Both the position numbers and the translations under genes were made by a program. Shown in pieces: positions 25,003-34,224 of a DNA stretch of 48,613 bases. Source of the DNA: UBA4823 sp034436035 (GTDB lineage: Bacteria; Chloroflexota; Anaerolineae; Anaerolineales; UBA4823); contig DAOTVW010000030.1 in assembly GCA_034436035.1 (NCBI GenBank), positions 1 to 48,613 of the forward strand, given 5' to 3'. Each line of letters starts with the position of its first letter. Positions within the stretch are counted from its first letter, which is position 1. Below the pieces are notes generated by a model. That model did no database searches. It was not told the origin of the DNA and saw only the letters and a list, made by a program, of their open reading frames with translations.

Positions 25003-26952
25003 TTAGGTAGTTTCTGGATATCGAATATTTTTTATCGCTTTTTCCACACTGGGGAATTGTGATAAATCAGTATGTGGTAGGAACATCGCTGACATGAAGG
25101 CTTCATAGAAGGAATTATCTGCGGATAATTCGATGTATGTCATCTTGGATGCGATTTCGTCTAATCTTCTGCGGCTCTCTTTATCGAGTAAAGCGAAGTA
25201 TGCTCCTTTCACGGCTGTATTACCTAAAAATCGAAAACGTTCCCAGGGTAAATCTGGTAATAAGCCGATTTGAATAGACTTTTCAATGTTCAAATATTTA
25301 CCAAAAGATCCACCGATCAATACTTGTTCGGTTGTTTCGAGTGGGACGCCAACACTCTGTGCCAATACCAAAAAGCCTGCATATATGGCTGCTTTAGCAC
25401 GCAAAAGGTTATCGATATCAACACGGGTAATGACAATATCCTCACCGGAGTGGGTTTCCTCTCCCCAAGCGACTACATATTCCAATCCATGTTCACCCTC
25501 ACGCACCCGATTTGTGGGAAGTGAAGTGTTGTAATTGCCAGCTTTGTCGATAACCCCGGTCATAAACATTTCTGCTAATAAGGAGATTAAACCACTCCCG
25601 CAAATTCCTTTAGGTTTACCGCCTCCGATGACACGGTAGGTCGGCTCATATGTGGTAGAGTTGATCCAGACTTCTTCGATTGCACCCGTAGTTGCGCGCA
25701 TTCCAGATTGAACTCCAGCGCCTTCGAAAGCAGGCCCGGCAGAACAAGCGCATGTCACCAACCATTCTTTAGAACCTAAAACCATTTCTCCATTTGTTCC
25801 GACATCAAGGAAAAGGGTTAATTGATCGGTGGTATCTACACCAGCAGAAAGAACCCCCGCAGTGATATCTGCTCCGACATAGCTTGCTACACCTGGCAGA
25901 CAATCCACAATAGCAAAAGGATTGGCATTCAATCCAATTTCATGGGCGCGTACGAGGGGCGCCTGATTGAATGAAGGGACAAAGGGAGATAACCGAATGT
26001 TGCTGGCTGGAATCCCTAAAAATAGGTGCATCATGGTTGTGTTACCAGCGACAGTGAACTTCAACACCTCTTCTGGTTTTACTGAATATGATTTGACCCT
26101 CTTGCATGCTGTTTCCAGTAATTCATTGATCGTGCTTAGCACTAAATGTTGCAGCTCAGATAATCCTCCGTTCTTATCGGCATAAATAATTCGGGAGATG
26201 ACATCCTCACCACGCCGAATTTGATCATTATATTCAGCTACCTGAGCATGGACTTTACCCGTCATTAGATCAACCAACCATAAGGTAACCGTAGTTGTAC
26301 CGATGTCGATGGCAGCTCCCCACATCGGATCTTCATCAGCAATGATGCCGGGGATGATATCGACTAATTGTACAAATTCAGGTTCGTTGTCATTCTCCCA
26401 AACATAGAGATAAATGGTGATATCCCAGTTACCTATGCGCAAAGATTGGCTGATTTTGTTGATCAAACCCAATGGTATTACCATGTTTTGATAACCTAGT
26501 TTTAGTTTTACCTCCTTTTGTAAACGGTTTAAATCATCAGTTTGATCTTCATAGTTTGGTGGTTGTAAATGCAAACGAAAGCGCCGTAATGATTGGTTGT
26601 ACTCAGGCGAATATCCGCTTGGAATTTCAACTTCCAGAGCCGTCCGATCGCTCATCAAGCGTCGTTCTATTTTATCTTGTTCAGGAATCCGAACTAAAAT
26701 ATCACTTTCAATAACACTTTGACAGGCGAGTGTATATCCAGCTTCGAGATCTTCTTTGGAAAGGCGTAAACTGCTCCGCTGTCTTACTTTACCATCTAAA
26801 ATCTGAACGATGCAACGACCGCATCTCCCTTGTCCTCCACAAGGTTGTAGGATATCAATACCCGCCTGTCTGGCGGCTTCGGTGATTAAAGTTCCACTTT
26901 TTACAATAATCGGTTCTGTATTTGTTTCAAACCTAACCTGATATTCTGCCAT
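25003..26952 (-). CDS. acsV: Reductive activator of the corrinoid iron-sulfur protein (RACo/AcsV-like)
   Basis: An ATP-dependent redox protein that returns accidentally oxidised Co(II) corrinoid to Co(I). The N-terminal plant-type [2Fe-2S] ferredoxin domain has C38, C44, C47 (PCGGQGRCGRC) and C77 (TLACQS). After a linker, the ASKHA ATPase domain (about 210-640) shows GAAIDIGTTTVTLWLVD, TVAGNTTMMHLFLG, FLDVGTNGEMVLG, GAGVQSGMRATTGAI and LIGGSFGKYLN. 649 aa is normal. Its place between acsC and acsE in the CODH/ACS operon points to CoFeSP as partner, distinguishing it from the second activator at 40140. Confidence 0.92.
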   Translation of the reverse strand: MAEYQVRFETNTEPIIVKSGTLITEAARQAGIDILQPCGGQGRCGRCIVQILDGKVRQRSSLRLSKEDLEAGYTLACQSVIESDILVRIPEQDKIERRLMSDRTALEVEIPSGYSPEYNQSLRRFRLHLQPPNYEDQTDDLNRLQKEVKLKLGYQNMVIPLGLINKISQSLRIGNWDITIYLYVWENDNEPEFVQLVDIIPGIIADEDPMWGAAIDIGTTTVTLWLVDLMTGKVHAQVAEYNDQIRRGEDVISRIIYADKNGGLSELQHLVLSTINELLETACKRVKSYSVKPEEVLKFTVAGNTTMMHLFLGIPASNIRLSPFVPSFNQAPLVRAHEIGLNANPFAIVDCLPGVASYVGADITAGVLSAGVDTTDQLTLFLDVGTNGEMVLGSKEWLVTCACSAGPAFEGAGVQSGMRATTGAIEEVWINSTTYEPTYRVIGGGKPKGICGSGLISLLAEMFMTGVIDKAGNYNTSLPTNRVREGEHGLEYVVAWGEETHSGEDIVITRVDIDNLLRAKAAIYAGFLVLAQSVGVPLETTEQVLIGGSFGKYLNIEKSIQIGLLPDLPWERFRFLGNTAVKGAYFALLDKESRRRLDEIASKMTYIELSADNSFYEAFMSAMFLPHTDLSQFPSVEKAIKNIRYPETT

Positions 26953-26975
26953 GAATCAGCTCACCGAACAAATAG

Positions 26976-28304
26976 TTAATTAGCCTGCAATGCTTGCTTA
27001 TAAAACTTCGGAATGTCAACTGCTTCCCTTGGACCAACCCTGATCTCCCAATCGGGGAGTTCTGCTTCCACTTCACCAGAAAGAACCGCAACCGCACCGG
27101 GCAAAACCAAACGCCTCTTGGAGAGTTTCTCGGCTACATTGGTCGTTTTCACTGCCTTGGCGATGCGATCTGCATCAAACTTTCCAGCTGCCCAAGCGGT
27201 AAGCACGCTCATCCCTTCTGCATCGGCAACTAATAACCAGGCTGGTAATCCCGAACCTTCAACCTCGTTGGCAACACTAAAATAAGTGATGCTGAAATTG
27301 GTGGTGACCAGAACAGGATCGGTTTCTTTGGGATTATTGATTTCATATAATCCTGGTTGGACTTGGATTGGTTTTTGAGGATCGGTGTAGATATTTTGGC
27401 GGAGCACCAAAAGCGGATAGACCAGTTCGGGTGCGAAGTTATCCAACACGACAAAACCAGCATATTTTGTGATTGCTTGCCCGGCTTGGACTGGAGTTGA
27501 ACAAAAAGCCAATGTGGGATACCCTAAAGCCCTAAAATTGGCTTTAATAGCAGCCCTACGGATCTGGGTTTGCAAGATCAGGTTATGACCCAAATTTTTA
27601 CCATTGGGAACGAGCACGATATCTTCGACCCCTTTGGATTTAACTTTTTCAGTCAACTCTGCTAGTTCTTCGATTTTATCGGAAGTGATTGCCAGAACAG
27701 ATTTGTGTTTTCCTGCCAAGTCGGTAAATTTTTCCCAATTCGATTGGGTAGCACAACAGATCATGGGAGTTTCACCATTTAATTGTGATAGCCCAGCTTC
27801 AAGTACATTTTCATCGGAAGAGATGAGGATTAGAGGTTTCTTGCTAGCACTTCGCACTGCGTTAATTGCTGATTTCATTTTTGTAGCATCACCAGCATTA
27901 TCTTCAATGGCGATACCATCAACCTCTAAATCCATGCCAACATAATTCACACGATAATGGTCGATTTTTTTTGTTTGCTCAACTAGTTCATTCTCCCCTT
28001 TTGAAGTAGGTAATTTTACGAAAATTCCACTTTTGTTGTAGAAAGTTTTTTCATGCCGGTAGAGCACTACCTCATTCCCTACTTTCACTTCATGTCCGTC
28101 AGATTTCAATGTGATTAATCGAATCGGTGGAGCTGCTGATTCCTCCAATTGTGCCTTAGAGGCTTCGGAGACATACGGGCATGAGGATAATTCAACCTGT
28201 TTTGCTGCCAGCTTCATGGCAAAAGCCAAACAGGTTGGGAAACCACATTCTTTACAATTGGTTTGTGGTAGCAATTTATAGATTTGGATACCTGAAAGAG
28301 CCAT
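26976..28304 (-). CDS. acsC: Corrinoid iron-sulfur protein large subunit (AcsC, gamma)
   Basis: Carries the [4Fe-4S] cluster and, with AcsD, the corrinoid that takes the methyl group from AcsE to acetyl-CoA synthase. The N-terminal cluster motif has C17, C20, C25 and C42 (TNCKECGFPTCLAFAM then SSCPY). A TIM barrel follows, then a C-terminal B12-binding region with the conserved TNFSITYFSVANEVEGSG and ADAEGMSVLTAWAAGKF. 442 aa is typical. GGAGGT lies upstream of ATG 28304, and acsD ends 20 bases before it. Confidence 0.95.
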   Translation of the reverse strand: MALSGIQIYKLLPQTNCKECGFPTCLAFAMKLAAKQVELSSCPYVSEASKAQLEESAAPPIRLITLKSDGHEVKVGNEVVLYRHEKTFYNKSGIFVKLPTSKGENELVEQTKKIDHYRVNYVGMDLEVDGIAIEDNAGDATKMKSAINAVRSASKKPLILISSDENVLEAGLSQLNGETPMICCATQSNWEKFTDLAGKHKSVLAITSDKIEELAELTEKVKSKGVEDIVLVPNGKNLGHNLILQTQIRRAAIKANFRALGYPTLAFCSTPVQAGQAITKYAGFVVLDNFAPELVYPLLVLRQNIYTDPQKPIQVQPGLYEINNPKETDPVLVTTNFSITYFSVANEVEGSGLPAWLLVADAEGMSVLTAWAAGKFDADRIAKAVKTTNVAEKLSKRRLVLPGAVAVLSGEVEAELPDWEIRVGPREAVDIPKFYKQALQAN

Positions 28305-28324
28305 GATGGACCTCCGTTATTTTC

Positions 28325-29299
28325 CTAGACAAATTCTTTTGCAGACATTAACTCGTCAATTGCCCCTTTTACCCTTTTGACACTTTCTGGATGCCGAAGG
28401 ACAATAATATCTGCGCCGGATTCAAGCAATGTAATTGCGGTCAAAGTTTCCCAATTAATCGCTCGATTCAGCCAGTCTCCCCAGGCTTCTGGAACACCTT
28501 CTCCCACTTTTGATTCTTTAGTTTTCCATGCTTCATATCCGGGTGTGACGATCATTGGTAATTGGGTCATTTTGTCCCCTTGCAGGGCCGCTAATCGTAA
28601 ACGTTCCATCACTGAGAAACCGTATTCAATTCCATAACCTAATGCTCCTGTGGTTGGATCCATTAATATACGATCTAGCGGTAATCCCATATCACTGATG
28701 AGAATATTGAGTTGTTTTGCGAGGTTTACATCCATTGCAGTGCGAGCGCTCACGAGATGATCATTTGCCATCGCAGTGGCTACAATGGTGCGATAATTTT
28801 TATCTTCGCAAATTCCTAATACAATCCGTTCTCCCTTCGTAGCTTCTGAAACCGGGACGAGCAAGGCATTATCCGCTTCAGCTTGTCCAGGTCCAAAAAC
28901 AATCAGTGGTAAGCCACACGCGGCGAGCACCGATTTCACCGCCCCAACAGCCTCCTCCGGTTTTGTCGGTTCTCCATTGCGATTGTTTAAGGATAATTCG
29001 AGGACAATTAAATCTGCCCCGGCTTGTTCAGCAGCCTTTGCCCATTCAGCCGGGTCATCCATGACGTCTTTCCAGGTTTCTTGCAATAAGGGTGACCAAT
29101 CATCTGGTTTTCGATCTACTATTTCGATAGCGACAACGGGACGATTTGGGATTTCTCCTTCATAGTGTAAAAAAGGCATTGTAGTTTCACCCCCAACGGT
29201 AACGGTGCACTTTCGTGTACCGCCATCTTTGGGTAATGCGCCGATCGTGACTGTGCGCACTGAACCAGGCCATTTATCTTTTGGTATTTCAACGGGCAT
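28325..29299 (-). CDS. acsD: Corrinoid iron-sulfur protein small subunit (AcsD, delta)
   Basis: The partner of AcsC in the corrinoid iron-sulfur protein. ATG 29299 is preferred over an in-frame GTG at 29308, because AAAGGAG (29310-29316) is then eight bases away rather than touching the start codon. It is a TIM-barrel protein with VTVGGETTMPFLHYEGEIPN near the N-terminus, ILMDPTTGALGYGIEYGFSV and GADIIVLRHPESV near the end. At 324 aa it matches the family. It is separated from acsB by a 113-bp gap containing a large stem-loop. Confidence 0.95.
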   Translation of the reverse strand: MPVEIPKDKWPGSVRTVTIGALPKDGGTRKCTVTVGGETTMPFLHYEGEIPNRPVVAIEIVDRKPDDWSPLLQETWKDVMDDPAEWAKAAEQAGADLIVLELSLNNRNGEPTKPEEAVGAVKSVLAACGLPLIVFGPGQAEADNALLVPVSEATKGERIVLGICEDKNYRTIVATAMANDHLVSARTAMDVNLAKQLNILISDMGLPLDRILMDPTTGALGYGIEYGFSVMERLRLAALQGDKMTQLPMIVTPGYEAWKTKESKVGEGVPEAWGDWLNRAINWETLTAITLLESGADIIVLRHPESVKRVKGAIDELMSAKEFV

Positions 29300-29362
29300 G
29301 GGTCTCACTCCTTTGGTCTAAAATATTGGTGATGGTATTTATATTGGGCATAGATTATTTAT

Positions 29363-29406
29363 GAGACAGGCGCAACACTCATCCTCATTTTGGTTGCGCC
29401 TGTCTC
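29363..29406. repeat. Perfect 14-bp inverted repeat between acsB and acsD
   Basis: GAGACAGGCGCAAC (29363-29376) and GTTGCGCCTGTCTC (29393-29406) can form a very stable hairpin with a 16-nt loop, beginning six bases after the acsB stop on the minus strand. What follows (AUAAAUAAUCU) is only a poor U-tract. It could be a leaky terminator or a processing/stability element setting the ratio of acsA/acsB to the genes downstream. Confidence 0.8.
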
Positions 29407-29412
29407 AAGTTG

Positions 29413-31695
29413 CTAAAACATCGGTTCCATTGCTAAAACTGGATGGTTATGTTCTTCTAACCAGACCAGCAATTCCTCCACAGTTGTCACACTGCGCTCA
29501 TCGGCTATTTTCTCGATTAAGTCTGGTTCACCCTCGCGGATTGCCACCGCTTTTAATTCCTCAGCCATCATATCTTTCAATACACTGCTCATCCAAACAA
29601 CTCGCTTGAATCCTCCATCGGCCGATATAAATTTAGGGCTGAGCAGGTAGAATTTCCCTACTCCCATTACACCAGGAGTTTGTAAGCCTCCACCAGCAAT
29701 GCCTGCCAATGTACTAAAGGTCATACCAGCGGGTGTCATGCTTGGATCTTCACGGCTGACGACCATTACGCCATTGGCTTCTGGTATCAGCATTACAATG
29801 CATTCAAAGCACCCACAAGCAGTCATGGGGTTTTCCATGATGGAATACATGGACACCTCTTGAACTACTCCATGCGATCCGATTTTGGCATATTCATTTG
29901 TACCCGTCCAATAACCTTTGACAGGATCGATCACCTTTCCGAGACGAATGGGTTGATTAGGTCCGGTTGGATTGATGTTATAGGATGCTTTACAGTCTAG
30001 CCAGTTATAAGCTCCGCATAAACCCAACCGTTCTGGACTAACGATACACACATGATTGGGAGCAAAGGACTGGCATAGGGTGCAAGAATAAAACTCTTCG
30101 ACTTTATCGTCGGTTAGGTCTGCCAACCGCTTATTCCGATAATCATAGGCGGCACGTGCTTTTGCTAACCATTGTTGGAGTAATTCTGGTTCGGTGATAA
30201 TGCTCACCTGGACTTTATCGACGATAGCGCCAAAATCTGCATGGTAACGAGCGTGCAGAATTTTTCCAAAATGTTCTAAGTTAAAGCCTTTTTCGGCAGC
30301 ATTGTTTGAGATACGAATCCAGGCGATATCCCGTTGGCCTATATGTTGGATTCCCGATGCGCCATTGATGAAATAATGGATTTGTCTTTCAAGGACAGGT
30401 TCAAAGTCCTCTTGCATTTGCCGGCCGGCAACTTTGACAATGATACCCATGTCCATGTGTCCTTGCGGTGGGATGTTTTCAAAAGATGGACCGATTATCT
30501 CCACTTTTCCATCGCTCACTTCATCGAGAGGGGCCATATATAAATATTCAAAACAACGCGAATGTTTGCCACCAAATTCCACCCGCATGTCGTTCTTACG
30601 GACGACTTCTCCTTCGAATGCCGAGCCATAGGGAACGGGGACGGGAACTTCTGCTAGCTTTACTTTTACACCACGCACTTCGATGCATTTTTGGACGAGT
30701 AGTTCCGCTTTCTCAAGGTCATCTTTCCCTTCGATTTCATTAAAGGGCATACTTACCACGTGTTCATATTTCGTAATGCCCGTCGGTAATATCTCTGGGA
30801 TGACAGTATCAGCGATGACTGGGAAGCCAAAGTTAATCGCGCCTGCAGCTGCAGCATACTTAAGGTCATCCACCTCGCCCAAGGCTAATACAAAAGCAAA
30901 CACTCTCTCACGGTTATACAATAAAATTTCGCGCGCCTGGCCCGCTTTCAACCCACCAAAGGTCAATGCGGAACGGGTAGCAAAACCAAGTGCATAAATG
31001 GCACTGATCGTATCTGTTCCAAATGGGACAGTATAGGTATCATAGCCCAACTCTACCCCTTCTTCCATAAGTTGATGGATGATGGAGCGTCCATTGACAT
31101 TGCCGGATAAAAAGCAAAGGATATTCCGCCGTTGTAACTCGCGCACGATTTTGACTGCTACTTCATTTGATTTTGCTGCACCAACAATCGCAGCAAAGCC
31201 AGGCATACGTCCATCTACCAATTGAATTCCCCATGATCGTAATTGGATGTCATCAATTGGCCCATTAAGGTGCCCCCCATGACCATTCCCGCTTGCATCG
31301 AGAGATGGATAGGACGTGCCCCCCGCCAAGACTAAGCCAGGCATTGGTTCTGGCTGTTGTCCATAAACAAAACGGATTGCCTCAATGGTTTCTGCAGCCA
31401 ACAGCGTTGCCATCCCGCTATCCAAAGTTTCCCCTAAATAGGGGGTCCAATGGTTTTCGGACGGTGTTGGATGTAACAGTACTTTTGCATGTTCAACGAC
31501 TGGTTTTAAATCAGCTAATTTTTCGACTGCTATTCCAGTCATTCCATAGATTAATGGAAGATAATAGGCGGTATTTGGGAAAGATACCTTTGTGTCGGGA
31601 CCTTTCTCGGAAAGTGCTTTGTTTAACATTAGCTCTGCTTCTCTTACCAGAGCATTTGCCCCTCGGATTGCCCGTGTTGCTATATAGCGTGACAT
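29413..31695 (-). CDS. acsB: Acetyl-CoA synthase catalytic subunit AcsB
   Basis: Condenses CO, a methyl group from CoFeSP and CoA into acetyl-CoA at the Ni-Ni-[4Fe-4S] A-cluster. All A-cluster ligands are present with exactly the Moorella spacing: C538, C541, C550, C560 (SCTLCQSF ... NHVC ... GLCG) and C627-G-C629 (TACGCFECI). 760 aa with the full N-terminal domain (GLVLAGGTSYPSLD and related segments) that docks onto CODH marks it as the bacterial type; archaeal versions lack that domain. GGAGGT lies upstream of ATG 31695, and acsA ends 11 bases before. Confidence 0.97.
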   Translation of the reverse strand: MSRYIATRAIRGANALVREAELMLNKALSEKGPDTKVSFPNTAYYLPLIYGMTGIAVEKLADLKPVVEHAKVLLHPTPSENHWTPYLGETLDSGMATLLAAETIEAIRFVYGQQPEPMPGLVLAGGTSYPSLDASGNGHGGHLNGPIDDIQLRSWGIQLVDGRMPGFAAIVGAAKSNEVAVKIVRELQRRNILCFLSGNVNGRSIIHQLMEEGVELGYDTYTVPFGTDTISAIYALGFATRSALTFGGLKAGQAREILLYNRERVFAFVLALGEVDDLKYAAAAGAINFGFPVIADTVIPEILPTGITKYEHVVSMPFNEIEGKDDLEKAELLVQKCIEVRGVKVKLAEVPVPVPYGSAFEGEVVRKNDMRVEFGGKHSRCFEYLYMAPLDEVSDGKVEIIGPSFENIPPQGHMDMGIIVKVAGRQMQEDFEPVLERQIHYFINGASGIQHIGQRDIAWIRISNNAAEKGFNLEHFGKILHARYHADFGAIVDKVQVSIITEPELLQQWLAKARAAYDYRNKRLADLTDDKVEEFYSCTLCQSFAPNHVCIVSPERLGLCGAYNWLDCKASYNINPTGPNQPIRLGKVIDPVKGYWTGTNEYAKIGSHGVVQEVSMYSIMENPMTACGCFECIVMLIPEANGVMVVSREDPSMTPAGMTFSTLAGIAGGGLQTPGVMGVGKFYLLSPKFISADGGFKRVVWMSSVLKDMMAEELKAVAIREGEPDLIEKIADERSVTTVEELLVWLEEHNHPVLAMEPMF

Positions 31696-31706
31696 TTGTA
31701 GACCTC

Positions 31707-33722
31707 CTAATCCGCTGCAATGCCATATAATGCATTGACTCTCTCATCCAGTGGTAATTGCTCTAGCTCTTTAATCCGCCAGTCGCCGCTCTTACCAAAC
31801 CGGTCTGGGCGATATTCTGGCAAACCTAAAGCTGCCCGTTTCTTATCAATATGAGCCAGAGTGCGGCGAATCATTTCATCTGGATCCGAAATAAATTCCA
31901 TTTTGCCGCCGTATAATTTTTCCCAGCCTTCACTGATGTATTTTAGGACAATATCACTATCCGATACCCGATCAGGCATACCGCCGACGGGAGATGAACC
32001 GCCAAAAATCACATAGACGCCCGATGCAACACAGTAACTTCCGATCGATAATGCTTTCTCGCTCATCCATTCTGGTGCTAGACCCACTGCTGGAATTTGA
32101 TCGATGTCATCCCCTAGACCGCCTTCCTCAGCCATCTGAGTTAAGACGGTTAAAATACGTGAATTATCAACACAAGATCCCATATGTAGAACTGGTGGAA
32201 TACCGACTGTTTCGCAGACTTCGCGCAACCCCGGTCCAACTTTGTCTAAACCTGCTTCACCAAGTAAAAATCCCATCTTGGCGCTGGCAATTGCGCCGCA
32301 ACCGGTTTCCACAACCAGGACATCTTGTTTCAGTAATTCTTGGGTGACATAGGTGTGCAGATAATCCTGCTTGCTGCGGGGATTGTTGCAACCAACGATT
32401 GCTGCAACGCCCCTAATTCGCCCTGCCATAATCGCATCGTTTAGAGGTCGGAAAGAAGCCCGATATGATCCGCCAAGTGCATAATTGATATATTCATGAG
32501 AAAAGCCAGGCACTAGACTCTCTTTTTGTTTCGGAATATGGGTTTCTCCACGATTTTTATAATTGTCAATGGCGGTTTTGAGGATTTCTTTTGCTATGGT
32601 ATATGCTTTATGTTCTTCGAATTCTATGTGAATGGCGCCTTTTATCCTAACTTTAGGAGAGGTGGTGATGATCTTGGTATGGAAATTCGTCGCCAGATCA
32701 GTTAGCGCCTGCATGATGCATTGAACATCGACTACCATAGCTTCAACAGCACCGGTGAGGATCGCCAATTCCTGGTGTAAGAAATTTCCTGCAGCCGGAA
32801 TTCCTTGACGCATCAAAATTTCATTGGCAGTACAACAAATACCGGAAAGAGCTACTCCCTTTGCACCGGCTGCCCGAGCGTACTCGATGATCTCTGGATC
32901 TTGTGAGGCAGCAACAATCATCTCAGATAGAGTTGGTTCATGACCATGAACGATGACATTAACCATGTCCTCTTTAAGTACGCCCAAATTTGCTTGTCCA
33001 AGCAAGGGCGCGGGAGTTCCAAATAAAATATCCGAGATATCCGTGGCAATCATGCTGCCACCCCATCCATCTGCAATGGCTACCCGAATCGCATGGTGAA
33101 GGATATGAATTGGATCCTGGTCATCGCCGATATGAGTTCGATGGAGCGCTTCCACAACCTCACGATCTACCCCGCGTGGCATCACACCTTGATCCCGCCA
33201 CAAGGATTGTCGTTTTTTCGGCGCTCGTATCGCCGGGGCGACTTCACCTTTTTGTTGACCAAATTGAGCGATATAAAGATCTGCTAGGTCATTAGCAATT
33301 TCGGATGGCGAACGCCCTTCGATAGGGATATTGTAATGTTGAGCTATCATGCGTAATTTGGCGACATCTTTGATCATATAGCCTTCTGCTTCGCCATTTG
33401 CAACCGCTTTGAGGATGAACGCCATATCTCGACCGTGATCTGAGTGAGCAGCTGCTCCAGCAGCAATCGATCGGATGAAATTACGAGCTTGAATGGTGTC
33501 GATTGTTGCACCGCAAATGCCGGTTTGTCCATCTTTGGTTATCCGACAAGGACCCATCCCGCAGATTTTACAGCACATCCCTGCTCCACCAATATTACAA
33601 GGCACAAGTTCATCTGCACGGGTAAATGCTGTGGATAACCCCAATTCATCTGCACGATATAACATTTCTTGTGCAGCAGGGTCGGAACTGTGTTCTTCGT
33701 GACTGCGCCGTTCTTTTGCCAT
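31707..33722 (-). CDS. acsA: Carbon monoxide dehydrogenase catalytic subunit (AcsA/CooS)
   Basis: Reduces CO2 to CO for acetyl-CoA synthase (or oxidises CO) at a Ni-Fe-S C-cluster. ATG 33722 is used because GGAGG precedes it by seven bases; an upstream in-frame start overlaps the previous gene. The B- and D-cluster cysteines are C42, C50, C51, C54, C59 and C70 (GMCCKICGMGPCR). C-cluster ligands are recognisable as His in VHGHEPTLSE and Cys in SGICCTAN, DVQCIMQAL, VGCNNPRS, ETGCGAIASAK and MGSCVDNSRI. 671 aa is full length. Its place next to acsB marks it as the ACS-complexed form. No CooC/AcsF nickel-insertion ATPase accompanies it. Confidence 0.97.
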   Translation of the reverse strand: MAKERRSHEEHSSDPAAQEMLYRADELGLSTAFTRADELVPCNIGGAGMCCKICGMGPCRITKDGQTGICGATIDTIQARNFIRSIAAGAAAHSDHGRDMAFILKAVANGEAEGYMIKDVAKLRMIAQHYNIPIEGRSPSEIANDLADLYIAQFGQQKGEVAPAIRAPKKRQSLWRDQGVMPRGVDREVVEALHRTHIGDDQDPIHILHHAIRVAIADGWGGSMIATDISDILFGTPAPLLGQANLGVLKEDMVNVIVHGHEPTLSEMIVAASQDPEIIEYARAAGAKGVALSGICCTANEILMRQGIPAAGNFLHQELAILTGAVEAMVVDVQCIMQALTDLATNFHTKIITTSPKVRIKGAIHIEFEEHKAYTIAKEILKTAIDNYKNRGETHIPKQKESLVPGFSHEYINYALGGSYRASFRPLNDAIMAGRIRGVAAIVGCNNPRSKQDYLHTYVTQELLKQDVLVVETGCGAIASAKMGFLLGEAGLDKVGPGLREVCETVGIPPVLHMGSCVDNSRILTVLTQMAEEGGLGDDIDQIPAVGLAPEWMSEKALSIGSYCVASGVYVIFGGSSPVGGMPDRVSDSDIVLKYISEGWEKLYGGKMEFISDPDEMIRRTLAHIDKKRAALGLPEYRPDRFGKSGDWRIKELEQLPLDERVNALYGIAAD

Positions 33723-33723
33723 T

Positions 33724-34116
33724 TTATTCCTCCATTTTCTCCCGAATAAGCCCCATACCAGGGCATGGCCATAGAGGTCTACCACTATAGCTTACAATCT
33801 GAGCAAAACTAACCACGCTCTTTGTGGATTCAAATACTTCCGTATGACGGAAAAATTGTGGTTTTTCTTGGACCGCTTCTAAAGAAGAGGTGTATTCTGC
33901 TGGTATTGTCCATTCCCCCAAATATCCAGCCTCGTCGAGTTTCATTTTAATTTCAATATCATTGGTTAGCTTGGGATCATATTCCACCTGGACAATCCCA
34001 AAACAGCTGCTAGCATAAACATCTTTTACGCCGGGGATTGCTAGCAGTATTTTCCTAACTTCCAGGACATGATGATCCCCGTACATAGTTGGAATCTCAA
34101 TTGTGATTTTTTCCAC
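33724..34116 (-). CDS. HMA-fold-like protein at the head of the CODH/ACS operon
   Basis: 130 aa from GTG 34116, with a strong GGAAGG site. The N-terminal about 70 residues have the ferredoxin-like pattern of heavy-metal-associated domains: TIEIPTMYGDHHVLEVRKIL, then IPGVKDVYASSCFGIVQVEY and KMKLDEAGY. The metal-binding C-x2-C of that family is replaced by T-M-Y-G-D-H-H; one Cys (C38) remains in SSCFG. The C-terminal half is less familiar and holds GRPLWPCPGMGLIRE with a second Cys. The stop (33724-33726) is one base from the acsA ATG, so the two are surely co-translated. A role in nickel delivery or CODH assembly is plausible by position but unproven. Confidence 0.6.
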   Translation of the reverse strand: MEKITIEIPTMYGDHHVLEVRKILLAIPGVKDVYASSCFGIVQVEYDPKLTNDIEIKMKLDEAGYLGEWTIPAEYTSSLEAVQEKPQFFRHTEVFESTKSVVSFAQIVSYSGRPLWPCPGMGLIREKMEE

Positions 34117-34191
34117 GGTTTCCTTCCTTTGGTCATGATTAAGTTGTTAAAGATAAGGATATGGGCTAACTCATTATCTTATATATCAAAA

Positions 34192-34224
34192 ATTACCCAT
34201 GAATGCAAGTGACATTTATTACCC
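34192..34224. repeat. Direct ATTACCC repeats upstream of the Wood-Ljungdahl operon
   Basis: ATTACCC occurs at 34192-34198 and again at 34218-34224, 26 bp apart, in the 155-bp gap before the HMA-like gene (GGGTAAT on the coding strand). An AT-rich possible -10 (TATATA and nearby GATAAT) lies just downstream on the minus strand, but no good -35 is visible. Spacing near two and a half helical turns is compatible with a regulator site. The rest of the gap shows no clear terminator after oppF. Confidence 0.3.

Noticed and set aside
31293..31730. 145-aa plus-strand frame over the 5' end of acsB
   Set aside because: Shadow of acsB; low-complexity Leu/Pro composition and no supporting signals.
33723..33785. 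Upstream start for acsA giving 21 extra residues
   Set aside because: It overlaps the HMA-like gene and lacks family similarity. ATG 33722 has GGAGG at the right distance.
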